DNA from: an uncultured Lachnospiraceae bacterium
GTDB taxonomy: Bacteria; Bacillota_A; Clostridia; Lachnospirales; Lachnospiraceae
DNA length: 12,796 nucleotides
NCBI GenBank assembly: GCA_947564305.1
Contig: CANOBT010000151.1
Location: forward strand, 1 to 12,796
Direction of reading: 5' to 3'
Shown here: piece after piece, positions 5,038-12,542 of the stretch
How positions within the stretch are numbered: the first letter of the stretch is position 1
How the letters are laid out: every line of letters starts with the position of its first letter
Notes under the pieces: model-generated
What the model saw: the letters and a program-made list of their open reading frames with translations, nothing else
Database searches by the model: none
What the model was told of the DNA's origin: nothing
Position numbers and translations under genes: made by a program

Positions 5038-6249
5038 ATGCGGGATTATCGAAAAATAAAGACAGCGATAGGCATTGAGCTTGTGGCAATCGCAATATCT
5101 GTAACCATACTAGGTATTCAAGGCACGTGGGGAGCAGGAAAATCTGCTCAGTTGGAATTAGAGTCAGTTAGCGGGGAAATTTTTATGGAGGAAACGAAAG
5201 AAACAAAAAATATAGAAGAAACAGACGATGAGGCAGAAACGGAGGATGGTGGAAATGCGGATTCTATAGAAGAAAAAAAGGATTACATAAAATGGGTGGA
5301 TTTCAATGTGACTGCAGAAGCTATGAAACAGGCGTACCAATTCGACATAGATACTTATGGAAAAGAAATTCATCTGAACTGGATTGACCTTTTGGCAATC
5401 ATGGGCGCAAAGAACGGAGGAGACTTTAAAAACTACAAAACGGAGCAAATGACCGAGATTGCGGAGAAATTTTTATCAGGAGAGAGTTCAGTGGAGGAAT
5501 ATACCCAGGATATGAAGTATTTTCCCTATTATAGAGAAGCATACGGGGCAGTTTTGGAGGGTATGGTGGGAGAATATAAGGTTAAGGATACCAACAATAT
5601 TGAAAATCATACGGAAAAGATTTCTGAAAATAATGATGTGGCAGACGATTCTCGTCAATGGAAGTCCTGCTATGGATTGAAAGCATTCAGCCCTATCGCT
5701 AAGAGTTTTCCCTATTCAGATTATGATGATTTTGGCGTGGCTAGAAGCTATGGATACCGCCGTAGCCATTTGGGGCATGACCTTATGGGGCAGGTGGGAA
5801 CGCCGATTATTAATGTGGAATCAGGAAGAGTAACCGCGCTTGGGTGGAACCAGTATGGCGGATGGCGTATCGGAATTGAAAGTTTTGATGGGAGAAGATA
5901 CTACTATTATGCCCACCTCAGACAGAATCGTCCTTATGCGGAGGGATTGAAAGTAGGGGATATTGTTCAGGCAGGAGACGTAATTGGCTATATGGGGAGG
6001 ACAGGATACAGTAAAACGGAAAATACAAATAATATTGATGAATCTCATCTTCATTTTGGCCTGCAATTAATTTTTGATGAATCCCAGAGAGAGGGAAACG
6101 GAGAAATCTGGGTGAGTGCGTATGAACTGGTGAAATTCCTTTCTGGAAACCGGGCGGAAGTCAGCCGGAACGATGAGACAAAAGAGTGGGACTGTGTGAA
6201 TCCGATACAAGATTCGGCGGTGGAAGAGTACGAGAGCAGGGAAAAATAG
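5038..6249 (+). CDS. Membrane-anchored M23 (LytM/SpoIIQ-like) peptidoglycan metallopeptidase
   Basis: A 403-aa protein. A single N-terminal membrane helix at about 8-29 is followed by an acidic, probably disordered linker (50-80), an uncharacterised region (83-180, including KWVDFNVTAEAM and HLNWIDLLAIMGAKNGG), and a C-terminal M23 domain (about 215-370). Zinc and catalytic residues are intact: HLGHD (His244, Asp248), YAH (His293) and HLH (His337, His339). It should cleave peptide cross-links outside the membrane. The architecture resembles LytM-domain proteins such as clostridial SpoIIQ, so a role in sporulation or wall remodelling is possible. The start at 5038 is preferred over 5023 because AGGAG (5026-5030) lies 7 bases upstream and would be coding otherwise. 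The gene stands alone, with a terminator overlapping its stop. The M23 assignment is secure; the biological role is not. Confidence 0.9.
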   Translation: MRDYRKIKTAIGIELVAIAISVTILGIQGTWGAGKSAQLELESVSGEIFMEETKETKNIEETDDEAETEDGGNADSIEEKKDYIKWVDFNVTAEAMKQAYQFDIDTYGKEIHLNWIDLLAIMGAKNGGDFKNYKTEQMTEIAEKFLSGESSVEEYTQDMKYFPYYREAYGAVLEGMVGEYKVKDTNNIENHTEKISENNDVADDSRQWKSCYGLKAFSPIAKSFPYSDYDDFGVARSYGYRRSHLGHDLMGQVGTPIINVESGRVTALGWNQYGGWRIGIESFDGRRYYYYAHLRQNRPYAEGLKVGDIVQAGDVIGYMGRTGYSKTENTNNIDESHLHFGLQLIFDESQREGNGEIWVSAYELVKFLSGNRAEVSRNDETKEWDCVNPIQDSAVEEYESREK

Positions 6250-6276
6250 AGAAATATGACATTTCCTGCTCTTTTT
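6234..6276 (+). terminator. Intrinsic terminator overlapping the M23 gene stop
   Basis: GAGCAGG (6234-6240) pairs with CCTGCTC (6265-6271), extended by AAA/TTT with one bulged base, followed by TTTTT (6272-6276). The left arm lies in the last codons of the gene, and the T-run ends one base before the next promoter region. Confidence 0.8.
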
Positions 6277-6277
6277 A

Positions 6278-6319
6278 TTGACAAATAACTGATTATGGTG
6301 TATATATAACATATAAACA
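6278..6319 (+). promoter_or_regulatory. Promoter and probable autorepressor operator of the GntR/ABC operon
   Basis: TTGACA (6278-6283), a 17-base spacer, TATATA (6301-6306). An imperfect palindrome, TGTATATAT and ATATAAACA separated by 3 bases (6299-6319), covers the -10 and the expected transcription start; each half has one mismatch to the other. Operators of YtrA-type GntR repressors sit in this position, so repression by the product of the first gene is the simplest reading. Confidence 0.7.
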
Positions 6320-6339
6320 GTTAGAGAGGTGATATTGCT

Positions 6340-6723
6340 TTGAAATTATTACAGAATTCGGGAGTACCGATTTATCAGCAGATTGCCGAACAGTTGAAAA
6401 CAGATATTCTTGCGGGCAGGATGAAGGAAGGGGAGTATCTTCCGTCCATCCGCGGTCTGGCGAAGGAGCTAAAAATCAGTGTCATCACTACGATGAAGGC
6501 ATATGAACAGCTTCAGGCAGAGGGGCTTGTGACCGCGGTCCAGGGAAAGGGCTTTTACGTCAATGCTCAGGACAGTGAGATGTTAAGAGAACAGCATCTG
6601 CGCCGGGTGGAGGAGGCCTTGTCGGAGGCAATCCAGGCGGCAGAGATTGCCGGGATGACGCAGGAAGAACTGGAAACAACGTTACAGGTATTGCTGAGTA
6701 TGAGAGAGGAACAAAAGGACTGA
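6340..6723 (+). CDS. GntR-family transcriptional regulator, YtrA subfamily
   Basis: A 127-aa DNA-binding protein. The N-terminal winged helix-turn-helix is typical of GntR: PIYQQIAEQLKTDILAGRMK (10-29), EYLPSIRGLAKELKISVITT (33-52), then AYEQLQAEGLV and GKGFYV. It is followed only by a short helical tail (about 75-127) and no ligand domain; this short form defines the YtrA subfamily, whose members repress neighbouring ABC transporter operons. The start is TTG at 6340, with AGGTGAT (6327-6333) at good distance; no in-frame ATG precedes the domain. It is first of four genes, 94 bases ahead of the ABC ATPase. A palindrome across its promoter suggests autoregulation. The inducer is unknown; in Bacillus, YtrA-type operons respond to cell-envelope antibiotics. 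Confidence 0.9.
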   Translation: MKLLQNSGVPIYQQIAEQLKTDILAGRMKEGEYLPSIRGLAKELKISVITTMKAYEQLQAEGLVTAVQGKGFYVNAQDSEMLREQHLRRVEEALSEAIQAAEIAGMTQEELETTLQVLLSMREEQKD

Positions 6724-6817
6724 AAGAAAATGAATAAAACGGTTAGAAATCAAAGAGACTGGTAAAAAGCAAAAGAAGTACAACAGAGGCAGATACGAAA
6801 AGAAAGGGCGGGAGGAC

Positions 6818-7765
6818 ATGGATTACACAGAGAAGAAACAGGAAGTATTGCAGGAAAAGGAACTTCGGACAAAGGTAGAACAGAAGGTATCGGATAAAGT
6901 GATACAGGCATGGAATCTGCAAAAGAAATATAAGGGGTTTACACTTTCCATTCCACAATTGGAGATACCGAAGGGGTTTGCCACGGCATTGATCGGGGAA
7001 AATGGAGCCGGTAAGACCACGCTTTTGAATATTCTTTCCGGTATTCGATTGGATTTCAAAGGGGAAGTATCTTATTTTGGAGACAGAGAGCAGCGGTTAG
7101 ATGACAGTGTGCATGAACGGATAGGATATACGGGTTCAGGCAGCTATTTTCTGCCTCATTGGACGATAAATCAGGTGGAGGAATTGAGCGGGCTTTTGTT
7201 TCGAAATTTTCATAAAGAGAGATTTCAGGCAATCTGTGAGGAGATGGGATTTGGCGGAATTTTGACAAAGAGCGTAAAACAGCTTTCGGATGGTAATCGG
7301 ATGAAGCTGATGCTGGCGGCAGTACTGTCAAGAGACACGGAGCTTTTGATTTTGGACGAACCGGCATCTCCTCTGGACCCTCTGATGCGGGAACAGCTTT
7401 GTGACAGGATGCGGGAATATTTGGACGAGGAAAATGGGGAACGTTCCATCTTTTTCTCTACCCACAATATTGCAGATATGGAGAATGTGACGGATTATTG
7501 CTTTATCATGGAACATGGGAACATTGTTGAGAATGGGTTTGTGGAGGATTTGAAAGAGAAATACGTTTTAGTGAAGGGAGAGGCAGAAGATGCCGTCCAG
7601 GCAGAAAAAATCTTATTTTCCATGAGCAGGAGCCACTATGGATTTGAAGGAATCTGTCTTGCATCGAATTTGGACAAGCTGGCCGGGATGGATGTGGCTG
7701 TGGAGATTCCCACGCTTTCCCAGATTTGTGTGGCAGTGATGAAGGCGGACAATAAAAGCAGATAG
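6818..7765 (+). CDS. ABC transporter ATP-binding protein (YtrB-like)
   Basis: A 315-aa ATPase that should power the two membrane proteins downstream. Seen: Walker A GENGAGKTT (60-68), signature LSDGN (156-160), Walker B LLILDE (176-181), D-loop-like SPLD, and H-loop His216 in STHN. The Q-loop region (GYTGSGSYF, 103-111) lacks the usual Gln. Residues 235-315 form an accessory C-terminal region typical of ABC-2 exporters. The N-terminus has about 28 charged residues before the domain. The ATG at 6818 has GGAGG only 2 bases upstream, which is short, and a GTG at 6899 (Val28) just before the domain is an alternative start. Third-party function (export, lipid or antibiotic resistance) cannot be decided. 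It is followed after 19 bases by the first permease gene. Confidence 0.9.
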   Translation: MDYTEKKQEVLQEKELRTKVEQKVSDKVIQAWNLQKKYKGFTLSIPQLEIPKGFATALIGENGAGKTTLLNILSGIRLDFKGEVSYFGDREQRLDDSVHERIGYTGSGSYFLPHWTINQVEELSGLLFRNFHKERFQAICEEMGFGGILTKSVKQLSDGNRMKLMLAAVLSRDTELLILDEPASPLDPLMREQLCDRMREYLDEENGERSIFFSTHNIADMENVTDYCFIMEHGNIVENGFVEDLKEKYVLVKGEAEDAVQAEKILFSMSRSHYGFEGICLASNLDKLAGMDVAVEIPTLSQICVAVMKADNKSR

Positions 7766-7784
7766 CAGAGAGGAGAGCTGTGTT

Positions 7785-8402
7785 ATGAGAAAAAAAATAA
7801 AACGATATTTGGTCTTTACCTCTTTTTCGTACAGAATTGCTATATTTATCCTGATGCCTGTCATATTAGTGGGAATCGGTGTGTATACCGGAAGACGATG
7901 GGGAGAATTGGGTATGATTATTGTAGCTATGCTCCTGACCATGGCGGAAGTCATTTCAGACCATTGGCTGTTCTCAGGACTGCAGGCAAAGGAAGCGGAA
8001 AAAATGGATTTTCTGAAAACTTCCGGATGGGGAATGGAAATCCTGCGAGACGCGTTGATATTGGATCTTCTGAGGAAGTTTCTTACGGATTTGGTGGTTT
8101 TGATGCTCTGCTCTCTGATCGTAGGCCTGTTGGAGAGCATATCGTATATCGTATTTGTTTCCTATACATGCTCTGTTTTGGGCACGTTTCTGGCAAGATA
8201 TTGGGGAAAATTTGCAACTAGCATGTGGATTGGAGAGATGGGCTTTGTATTTGTCGGATTGTTGCTTGGTGTATTTTTTACAGTATTGAAACAGTATATG
8301 TTCTGGTTGAACCTGTTCTTTCTTGTTTTGGGAATGCTGTTGAGTGTACTTGCGGTGGAGAAAGTGATGCGGAAAGTAAAGGGTGGCTATTATGATGAAT
8401 GA
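7785..8402 (+). CDS. ABC transporter membrane protein, first subunit
   Basis: A 205-aa integral membrane protein with about five or six hydrophobic segments (near 17-35, 43-60, 102-120, 122-140, 150-168, 172-193) and a cytoplasmic-looking charged loop (QAKEAEKMDFLKTSGWGMEI, 67-86). No named domain is recognised, but position directly after the ATPase and the membrane topology make it a permease half of the transporter. AGGAG (7771-7775) is 9 bases before the ATG. The C-terminal end overlaps the start of the next membrane protein by 11 bases, so the two subunits are translationally coupled and probably made in equal amounts. The heterodimer is inferred from context only. Confidence 0.75.
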   Translation: MRKKIKRYLVFTSFSYRIAIFILMPVILVGIGVYTGRRWGELGMIIVAMLLTMAEVISDHWLFSGLQAKEAEKMDFLKTSGWGMEILRDALILDLLRKFLTDLVVLMLCSLIVGLLESISYIVFVSYTCSVLGTFLARYWGKFATSMWIGEMGFVFVGLLLGVFFTVLKQYMFWLNLFFLVLGMLLSVLAVEKVMRKVKGGYYDE

Positions 8403-9054
8403 TATGAAAATGGGAATGAGACTTTTGCGCTATGCATATGGAATCAAAATAAGTGTGGTGTTAAGCATTGTATGTGCGGCAGGCGATCTTTTGTGCTTTG
8501 GTCTGGAGCTGGCAGGAATCAGTCTGGCAGACGGATATTTTCTGCTGGCCATCAGTATGATACCTGCACAATTGATTTTTTCCCTGAATATGGTCAATTT
8601 AATATTGTCTGCGTCTGTCCGAAAGAAACTACAGACATCTATTCCCACCGCTATGACCTGGTATATGATGATGGGAACGTATCTGGTTATTATTTTGAAA
8701 AAGCTGGTCATTGCTTTTGTGCATCCGGACAGGATTGGCCAGATTTGTACACAGTTGGTTACTTTGGCATTGATCGCGGCAGTCATCATGGCATTTACAG
8801 GAATTATGTATAAATTCTATGCTGCAATTTTCATAATGTGCATGTTTTTGGCTGGAGCCGTGCAGTTGTTAATACATGATATCTTCCATTGGAACTTTTT
8901 GGGACAGGGCAAGATTTCCCTGGTGTTGGCGGCGCTGATTGGATTTGTGCTGATTACGGCGGGAGCCGCGATGGAATATGGAATTTCACTTTTGGTTTAC
9001 AAAAAGCCTGTCTCAAAGATGGCGATGGGGGCCGCGTTGCGCAGCCAATTGTAA
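8392..9054 (+). CDS. ABC transporter membrane protein, second subunit
   Basis: A 220-aa protein with about six hydrophobic segments, beginning near ISVVLSIVCAAGDLL and ending near FVLITAGAAMEYG. There is little hydrophilic sequence beyond the N-terminal MNDMKMGMRLLRYAYG. It is unlike the first subunit in sequence but matches it in size and topology, consistent with a two-subunit channel. The start is ATG 8392 (or 8395); the GTG at 8383 is rejected because AAAGGGTGG (8377-8385) serves as the binding site and would be coding. It overlaps the preceding gene by 11 bases. No clear terminator follows; the 140 bases to the next gene contain only a weak AACCG/CGGTT stem (9144-9160) and the sigma-G-like promoter. 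Substrate unknown. Confidence 0.7.
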   Translation: MMNDMKMGMRLLRYAYGIKISVVLSIVCAAGDLLCFGLELAGISLADGYFLLAISMIPAQLIFSLNMVNLILSASVRKKLQTSIPTAMTWYMMMGTYLVIILKKLVIAFVHPDRIGQICTQLVTLALIAAVIMAFTGIMYKFYAAIFIMCMFLAGAVQLLIHDIFHWNFLGQGKISLVLAALIGFVLITAGAAMEYGISLLVYKKPVSKMAMGAALRSQL

Positions 9055-9114
9055 AGGGACAATGTGAGGATACATACTTTTTGCGAAAAGGGTCACTTGG
9101 TTTTTTATCCTTTA

Positions 9115-9144
9115 GAATAATTTTCCTTTCACCAGGGCATTCTA
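9115..9144 (+). promoter_or_regulatory. Sigma-G-like forespore promoter of spoVAF
   Basis: GAATA (9115-9119), an 18-base spacer, CATTCTA (9138-9144). This matches the Bacillus sigma-G consensus (about GMATR, 18 bases, CATNMTA) at every defined position. The predicted start is about 45 bases before the ATG. The gene behind it belongs to a sigma-G-controlled family, so sequence and function agree. Confidence 0.7.
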
Positions 9145-9194
9145 ACCGTATAAAGCGGTTGGTTCGCCGCCGCGTGTGAAAGGACGCTGATACA

Positions 9195-10562
9195 ATGGTA
9201 GAAAAGATTTCAAAAAAAGTGACAGCCTCATTTGAGGACAACATTGCATATATGGATAAGGTTCTTCCGGTGAAGGAGAGTTTTGATATCATACAGAGAG
9301 ATATGATTATCGGAGAGAGGAAAGCAACATTTTATTTCATTGACGGCTTTATCAAAGATGAGACCATGCTGAAAATCATGGATTCGTTCTTTCGGCTTAC
9401 AGCACAGGATATGTCGGAGGATGCGACCACATTTGCCCGGACTCAGATTCCTTATGTTGAGGTGGATGTAATCGGTGATTTCGATCAGGTCGTGCGCAAT
9501 GTACTTTCCGGGATGACCTGCCTGTTCATCAGTGGGTATGAGGTGTGTTTCGCGATTGACTGCCGGACGTATCCTGCCAGGAGTGTAGGGGAACCGGAAA
9601 AGGATAAATCTCTGCGGGGTTCACGTGATGGATTCGTGGAGACGATTGTGTTCAATACCGCGTTGATTCGGCGAAGAATCCGGGACCCGCATCTGGTGAT
9701 GGAGTTTACAGAGGCCGGACAGGCATCCAGGACGGATATCGCAATCTGTTACATGAAAGACCGCGTGGACAAAGATCTTCTGGCTAATGTGAGGCAGAAA
9801 ATAGAACAGCTTCATGTAGATGATCTGCGCATGAACCAGCAGAGTCTGGCAGAGGCAATCTATCATCGGAAATGGTTTAACCCGTTTCCAAAGTTCAAAT
9901 TTACGGAGCGTCCGGATACCACGGCAGCCTGTCTTCTGGAGGGAAAGGTGGTCATCCTGGTGGACAATTCCCCGTCAGCAATGATACTTCCCACTTCCAT
10001 CCTGGATATCGTGGAAGAGGCAAACGACTATTATTTCCCGAAAATTACAGGGGTATATCTGAAGGTTTCCAGGGCAGTGATTGCGTTTTTGACAGTGTTT
10101 TTGACCCCGGTCTTTCTGCTTTTTATGCAGAACTTGAACTGGCTGCCAGAGGTTTTTGATTTTGTTGCGGTGAAGGACACGGTCAATATTCCGTTGGTGT
10201 TCCAGCTTTTGATTTTGGAAGTCGCGATTGACGGCCTGCATCTTGCGGCTCTGAATACGCCAAGTATGCTGAGTACTCCGTTAAGCGTGATTACAGCCCT
10301 GGTGCTGGGGGAATTCTCCGTATCATCGGGCTGGTTCAATTCAGAGGTCATGCTGTACATGGCATTTGTAGCTATGGCGAATTATGCTCAGCCTAATTTC
10401 GAGTTAGGCTATGCGATGAAGTTTATGAGAATTATGCTCTTGATTTTAACCGCTTTGTTTAACTGGATTGGATTCGCGGCGGGATGTATTCTGGTGTTCT
10501 GTTTCCTGCTTTTCAACAGGACGCTGACAGGAAGAAGTTTTTTGAATGTGAAGATGAATTAA
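9195..10562 (+). CDS. spoVAF: Spore germination protein SpoVAF (GerA A-subunit family)
   Basis: A 455-aa protein of the spore inner membrane. The N-terminal soluble half has the family blocks VKESFDIIQRDM (26-37), DFDQVVRNVLSGMTCLFISG (95-114), DCRTYPARS (122-130), RGSRDGFVETIVFNTALIRR (141-160), TERPD (237-241) and LVDNSPSAMILPT (255-267). The C-terminal half has about five membrane helices (291-440). The exact RGSRDGFVETIVFNTALIRRRIRDP stretch points to SpoVAF rather than a nutrient receptor subunit. In Bacillus, SpoVAF works with FigP (YqhR) as an ion channel that amplifies germination. The usual spoVAC-AD-AE neighbours are absent here. AAAGGA (9179-9184) is 10 bases before the ATG. The C-terminus ends soon after the last helix and looks short relative to relatives of about 490 residues. 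Confidence 0.88.
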   Translation: MVEKISKKVTASFEDNIAYMDKVLPVKESFDIIQRDMIIGERKATFYFIDGFIKDETMLKIMDSFFRLTAQDMSEDATTFARTQIPYVEVDVIGDFDQVVRNVLSGMTCLFISGYEVCFAIDCRTYPARSVGEPEKDKSLRGSRDGFVETIVFNTALIRRRIRDPHLVMEFTEAGQASRTDIAICYMKDRVDKDLLANVRQKIEQLHVDDLRMNQQSLAEAIYHRKWFNPFPKFKFTERPDTTAACLLEGKVVILVDNSPSAMILPTSILDIVEEANDYYFPKITGVYLKVSRAVIAFLTVFLTPVFLLFMQNLNWLPEVFDFVAVKDTVNIPLVFQLLILEVAIDGLHLAALNTPSMLSTPLSVITALVLGEFSVSSGWFNSEVMLYMAFVAMANYAQPNFELGYAMKFMRIMLLILTALFNWIGFAAGCILVFCFLLFNRTLTGRSFLNVKMN

Positions 10563-10645
10563 TTCCTGTGAAGCAACGAGTTAAGTATACATGCAGGCAT
10601 GTTCATTTTACTTGGAAAAACATTTATCAAAATAAAATTATTTTT

Positions 10646-10680
10646 AGCCCCTTATGACTGATGCCGTAAGGGGCTTTGTG
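10646..10680 (+). terminator. Terminator-like hairpin after spoVAF
   Basis: AGCCCCTTA (10646-10654) and TAAGGGGCT (10667-10675) form a perfect 9-bp stem with a 12-base loop, followed by only TTGTG. The stem is strong but the T-run is short. It is preceded by an A/T-rich stretch and lies 84 bases past the spoVAF stop. Confidence 0.55.
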
Positions 10681-10818
10681 ACAAGGTATTCCAATATTTG
10701 CTGCATATGGAATCCGCATGTGTTTCGGTGCGGGTAAGGTGCGCCTCTGTTCTTGCTTGCCTTTCTTTTATTTTCTTTTGTTCAATTTTTAGTTTTTAAT
10801 TTCTGTAGAAAAGTTGTA

Positions 10819-10847
10819 GTGAAATATACTGTAATCTGTGATATACT
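10819..10847 (+). promoter_or_regulatory. Candidate promoter of the MATE gene
   Basis: GTGAAA (10819-10824), a 17-base spacer, TATACT (10842-10847). The -10 is good and the -35 is moderate. A 7-base direct repeat ATATACT occurs at 10824-10830 and 10841-10847, which may simply give two overlapping -10 elements. Confidence 0.4.
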
Positions 10848-10880
10848 AACAAAATACAGAAAGGAAGTGTCAGAACAGGA

Positions 10881-12242
10881 ATGGAAAGAAATGATGAAAG
10901 ACTGGGAAGCGCGCCGCTCGGAAAACTGATGGTCAGCATGGCCCTGCCTGCGGTGGCAGCTCAGGTAATCAACGTACTGTACAATATTGTGGACAGGATT
11001 TATATTGGGCATATTGCCGGTTATGGAGAACTGGCCTTGACAGGAGTAGGCGTTACGGCTCCGATTTTGATGGTTATTTCCGCATTTAGTGCATTTGCTG
11101 GGATGGGTGGCGCGCCTCAGGCATCCATTCAATTAGGGAAGAAAAATTATGAGGGCGCGGAAAAAATATTAGGAAGCAGCGTTGCCATGCTGCTGTTGTT
11201 CTCCGTTGTGTTGACGGTCTTTTTTCAGGCATTTAAGACCCCGGTGTTGTATGCCTTTGGAGCCAGTGACAATACCATTGTTTATGCAAGACAGTATATT
11301 ACGATTTATTTGGTGGGGACCATTTTTGTTCAATTTGCGTTGGGATTGAATACGTATATCAGTGGACAGGGGAATGCGAAGATTGCGATGCTCTCCGTCC
11401 TGCTTGGTGCGATTACCAATATTATTTTAGACCCTATTTTTATTTTTGGATTGGGAATGGGTGTCCGAGGGGCAGCCTTAGCGACGATTATTTCCCAGGC
11501 ATTGAGCGCAGCATGGGTAGTGCGGTTCCTGACATCATCCAAAAGTGTGATACGGATTCGTAGGAAATACATTTGTTTTGATAAAAAAACAATGATGGGA
11601 ATTGCGGCACTGGGTATCTCTCCTTTTATCATGCAGAGTACGGAAAGTCTCGTTATGATTACCCTGAATACGGGATTGCAGAAGTATGGAGGAGACTTGT
11701 ATGTGGGGACTATGTCGATTATGACCAGTGTGATGCAGCTCATCATTATTCCGGTACAAGGAATCTCGCAGGGCGTGCAGCCGATTATGAGTTACAATTA
11801 TGGTGCAGGAAATATCAAGCGTGTGCGAGATACGTTTATACGTATGGTCTTGGTTTGTCTGGCAGGAACGATTCTTTTTGCAGGGATTGCGGTTTTAAAG
11901 CCTGCATTTTATGCACAGTTATTCAGCAGCAACGAAGAGCTGGTATCACTGACTTGCCAGTATATGCCGATTTATTTTCTGGGAATCACGATTTTTGGGA
12001 TTCAAATGGGGTGTCAGACTACATTTCTGGCATTGGGACAGGCGAAGGTGTCCCTGATTATTGCGTTGCTTAGAAAGGTGGTGCTGTTGATTCCTTTGGC
12101 AATTATTTTTCCAAAATTCATGGGGGTTGTGGGTATCTATCGAGCGGAGCCGGCGGCTGATTTTACCTCGGTTGCTGTCACGGTGCTCCTGTTCTTTGTA
12201 ACTGCAAGAAAAGTGTTGGTGGAACGGGATGTACAGAGTTGA
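10881..12242 (+). CDS. MATE family efflux transporter (MepA-like)
   Basis: A 453-aa cation-coupled multidrug exporter of the cytoplasmic membrane. About 12 hydrophobic segments are arranged as two similar halves. Family motifs seen: RLGSAPLGKLMVSMALPA (7-24), NVLYNIVDRIYIGH (31-44), the first-half GAITNIILDPIFIFG block (about 176-190), GISQGVQPIMSYNYGAGN (about 296-313) with the conserved YNYGA, and the late FLALGQAK. Length is normal for the family. The ATG at 10881 has AAGGAAG (10861-10867), 13 bases upstream, a longer gap than usual; the AGGA directly touching the ATG is too close. It is a single gene: spoVAF lies behind a hairpin and infC has its own promoter. There is no adjacent MarR-type regulator. 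The substrate is unknown; MepA relatives export dyes and fluoroquinolones. Confidence 0.9.
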   Translation: MERNDERLGSAPLGKLMVSMALPAVAAQVINVLYNIVDRIYIGHIAGYGELALTGVGVTAPILMVISAFSAFAGMGGAPQASIQLGKKNYEGAEKILGSSVAMLLLFSVVLTVFFQAFKTPVLYAFGASDNTIVYARQYITIYLVGTIFVQFALGLNTYISGQGNAKIAMLSVLLGAITNIILDPIFIFGLGMGVRGAALATIISQALSAAWVVRFLTSSKSVIRIRRKYICFDKKTMMGIAALGISPFIMQSTESLVMITLNTGLQKYGGDLYVGTMSIMTSVMQLIIIPVQGISQGVQPIMSYNYGAGNIKRVRDTFIRMVLVCLAGTILFAGIAVLKPAFYAQLFSSNEELVSLTCQYMPIYFLGITIFGIQMGCQTTFLALGQAKVSLIIALLRKVVLLIPLAIIFPKFMGVVGIYRAEPAADFTSVAVTVLLFFVTARKVLVERDVQS

Positions 12243-12260
12243 AGCAAATATGGGGGGAGT

Positions 12261-12300
12261 TTGTAAAAGTAAGCAAAAGTCTGCAAAAGTCAGAAAAATG
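12261..12300 (+). repeat. Four 10-bp repeats with phased A-tracts upstream of the infC promoter
   Basis: TTGTAAAAGT, AAGCAAAAGT, CTGCAAAAGT and CAGAAAAATG follow one another without gaps. A-tracts fall at 12265-12268, 12275-12278, 12285-12288 and 12294-12298, in helical phase, ending just before the -35. Such arrays bend DNA and can act as UP elements. Confidence 0.7.
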
Positions 12301-12302
12301 TG

Positions 12303-12331
12303 TTGACAATTGTTGGGAACTGTGCTAAATT
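12303..12331 (+). promoter_or_regulatory. Strong promoter of the infC operon
   Basis: Perfect TTGACA (12303-12308), 17-base spacer, TAAATT (12326-12331) with an upstream TG (12323-12324) giving an extended -10. It starts a leader of about 200 bases before infC. Confidence 0.8.
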
Positions 12332-12337
12332 AATCAT

Positions 12338-12495
12338 TGCGCAAAGCAAAAAACAAAGTAGAGTATCCACTCTCACCATAGCGCAATCGGGCGACTATTG
12401 GTTTGATATTGACACAGAGCATAGGCATTGGACGTGGTTTATTTGCAGTCATATGTTCGTGAATTGTCGGGTGGATATCTGTTCACCCGTTTTTT
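12338..12495 (+). promoter_or_regulatory. infC leader, probable ribosomal protein L20-type autoregulatory element
   Basis: The long leader before infC contains AGAGT-ATCC-ACTCT (about 12359-12373), a second stem-loop formed by CCATAGCGC and GGCGACTATTGG (about 12376-12403), and an intrinsic terminator at the end, directly before the infC binding site. In Firmicutes, infC-rpmI-rplT leaders bind L20 and terminate transcription when L20 is in excess. Position, length and architecture fit; I could not score it against the family model. Confidence 0.6.
12468..12495 (+). terminator. Leader attenuator terminator of infC
   Basis: CGGGTG (12468-12473), a 10-base loop, CACCCG (12484-12489) and T6 (12490-12495). 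It lies between the infC promoter and gene, so it must be conditional for infC to be expressed. Confidence 0.85.
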
Positions 12496-12542
12496 ATTTG
12501 TAGCAAACCCAAAGGAAATTCATGTGACGGAGGTATACGACA

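Larger units (their letters stand above)
10563..10880. other. Intergenic stretch between spoVAF and the MATE gene
   Basis: 318 bases without a gene. It holds a small palindrome ACATGC-AG-GCATGT (10589-10602), an AT-rich run (about 10615-10645), the weak terminator at 10646-10680, a T-rich pyrimidine stretch (about 10758-10800) and the MATE promoter candidate. No open frame on either strand looks protein-like. Confidence 0.6.

Noticed and set aside
10589..10602. ACATGC-AG-GCATGT palindrome after spoVAF
   Set aside because: Short, with no T-run; not convincing as a terminator or operator.
12300..12503. 67-aa open frame in the infC leader
   Set aside because: It spans the promoter -35/-10, leader stems and terminator, has no ribosome binding site and does not look like a protein.
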